From Rhodospirillaceae bacterium (GTDB lineage Bacteria; Pseudomonadota; Alphaproteobacteria; CADEGL01), in NCBI GenBank assembly GCA_018699755.1, contig JABIRQ010000013.1, positions 1 to 6,592 on the forward strand: 6,592 nucleotides of DNA. The letters are read 5' to 3'. This document shows positions 6,302 to 6,592 of the stretch, piece after piece (the stretch's first letter is position 1; every line of letters starts with the position of its first letter). The position numbers were made by a program, and so were the translations under genes. The notes beneath the pieces are model-generated. The model worked only from the letters and a program-made list of their open reading frames with translations. It was not told the DNA's origin and searched no databases.

Positions 6302-6592
6302 GGCCGCAACACTACAGATGCAGGGCGCGGGGGAAAAGCGCGGGAAAGCGACGGCCGAGCCGCGATTCGGGCTGGCCGAGTCTTCGGGTGACGGCCGAGG
6401 CGTTAAGAAATGTGGGAGTGCTCATTCGATCGAAAGGCAAGTCACCTTGGTGAGCGAAGCAGGGTTTGCGAAAATATTGAATCAAATCAGTGCGGTAGAT
6501 TCATTCATTGTACCGCTTATAGCGATATTTCCGCCATTCAATAACTGCTCTCTTAAGCGCTGGTTGAGCGAAACTTAAACTCAATATATAGG
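6302..6592. other. Non-coding region upstream of rnd with an AT-rich tail
   Basis: I see no convincing gene here. Up to about 6400 the sequence is GC-rich; from about 6401 to the window end it is clearly AT-richer than anything else in the window, which is typical of control DNA in a GC-rich genome. It should contain the rnd promoter on the minus strand and perhaps the promoter of a gene beyond 6592. Short dyads are frequent: the palindrome TTCGATCGAA (6425-6434), TCACC-TT-GGTGA (6442-6453), TGAATC/GATTCA (6478-6503), GCGGTA/TACCGC (6492-6516), CGCT-TAT-AGCG (6514-6524) and TTGAG/CTCAA (6564-6584). On the minus strand, TATAAG (complement of 6517-6522) and TACAAT (complement of 6508-6513) look like -10 boxes but lack well-placed -35 partners. 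Two short reading frames here were considered and not called. Confidence 0.6.
6478..6516. other. Interleaved inverted repeats (possible H-type pseudoknot)
   Basis: Two six-base inverted repeats interlock: TGAATC (6478-6483) pairs with GATTCA (6498-6503), and GCGGTA (6492-6497) pairs with TACCGC (6511-6516). The order A-B-A'-B', with linkers of 8, 0 and 7 bases, is the geometry of an H-type RNA pseudoknot; otherwise the two stems would exclude each other if both loops are not satisfied. I do not recognise a known riboswitch family. Single six-base dyads are expected by chance in a region this size, so the call is tentative. Confidence 0.2.

Noticed and set aside
5339..6391. A 350-codon open frame antisense to rnd
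   Set aside because: It is opposite an intact RNase D with full DEDDy motifs, and its composition (many Gly, Arg, Asp and His) is typical of a shadow frame.
6312..6425. A 37-codon frame on the minus strand ending just before rnd (starts MSTPTFLNAS), possible leader peptide
   Set aside because: It lacks a Shine-Dalgarno and shows no run of regulatory codons or family resemblance; in GC-rich sequence such a frame is easily random.
6410..6544. A 44-codon frame on the plus strand with GAGG nine bases upstream, four cysteines, starting MWECSFDRK
   Set aside because: It resembles no family I know, is very short, and lies in AT-rich control DNA with no codon bias like its neighbours. Conservation in relatives or ribosome profiling would be needed to revive it.
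6213..6578. A 121-codon plus-strand frame overlapping the start of rnd
   Set aside because: Its first third is antisense to conserved RNase D, and the rest crosses the sharp composition change without any recognisable domain.
6553..6578. Two TTAA elements (6553-6556 and 6575-6578) as a CtrA site
   Set aside because: The CtrA consensus needs seven bases between the TTAA halves; here there are eighteen.

Overview
This window comes from a GC-rich bacterial chromosome, most likely an alphaproteobacterium of the Rhodospirillales type. That placement rests on protein style: the SixA-like phosphatase ending in FVVPRDL, the PPK1 with a Lys/Ala-rich N-terminal tail, the Ppx with a SAFGLREG motif, and RNase D next to the polyphosphate genes. 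No marker gene fixes the taxon.

Layout. Bases 1-722 (+) hold the 3' part of a CHAD-domain gene that begins before the window. Bases 719-1234 (-) hold a SixA-type histidine phosphatase; the two genes converge and overlap by four bases. Bases 1235-1360 are the only real intergenic control region among the polyphosphate genes. It lies between divergent sixA and ppk and carries repeated TGTCACAA elements that resemble a PhoB site. Bases 1361-3529 (+) encode polyphosphate kinase PPK1. It is followed directly by an exopolyphosphatase of the Ppx/GppA family, whose best start is an unusual CTG at 3538, giving 3538-5076 (+). After a 64-base gap containing an imperfect dyad, ribonuclease D is read from the opposite strand (5141-6301, -). 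The last 291 bases (6302-6592) hold no convincing gene. They are GC-rich up to about 6400 and then clearly AT-richer, with several short dyads, as expected of control DNA upstream of rnd and possibly of another gene beyond the edge.

How the genes work together. PPK1 makes inorganic polyphosphate from ATP, Ppx degrades it from the end, and CHAD domains are known to bind polyphosphate, so three of the five genes form a polyphosphate module. The SixA-like protein removes phosphate from phosphohistidine. Its link to the module is positional only, although PPK1 itself works through a phosphohistidine intermediate. RNase D trims tRNA 3' ends and looks like an ordinary neighbour.

I do not see a new defence system, mobile element, CRISPR array, tRNA or rRNA here. 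The points most worth checking are the start of ppx, the repeats upstream of ppk, the overlapping stops at 719-722, the dyad between ppx and rnd, and the interleaved dyads in the AT-rich tail.
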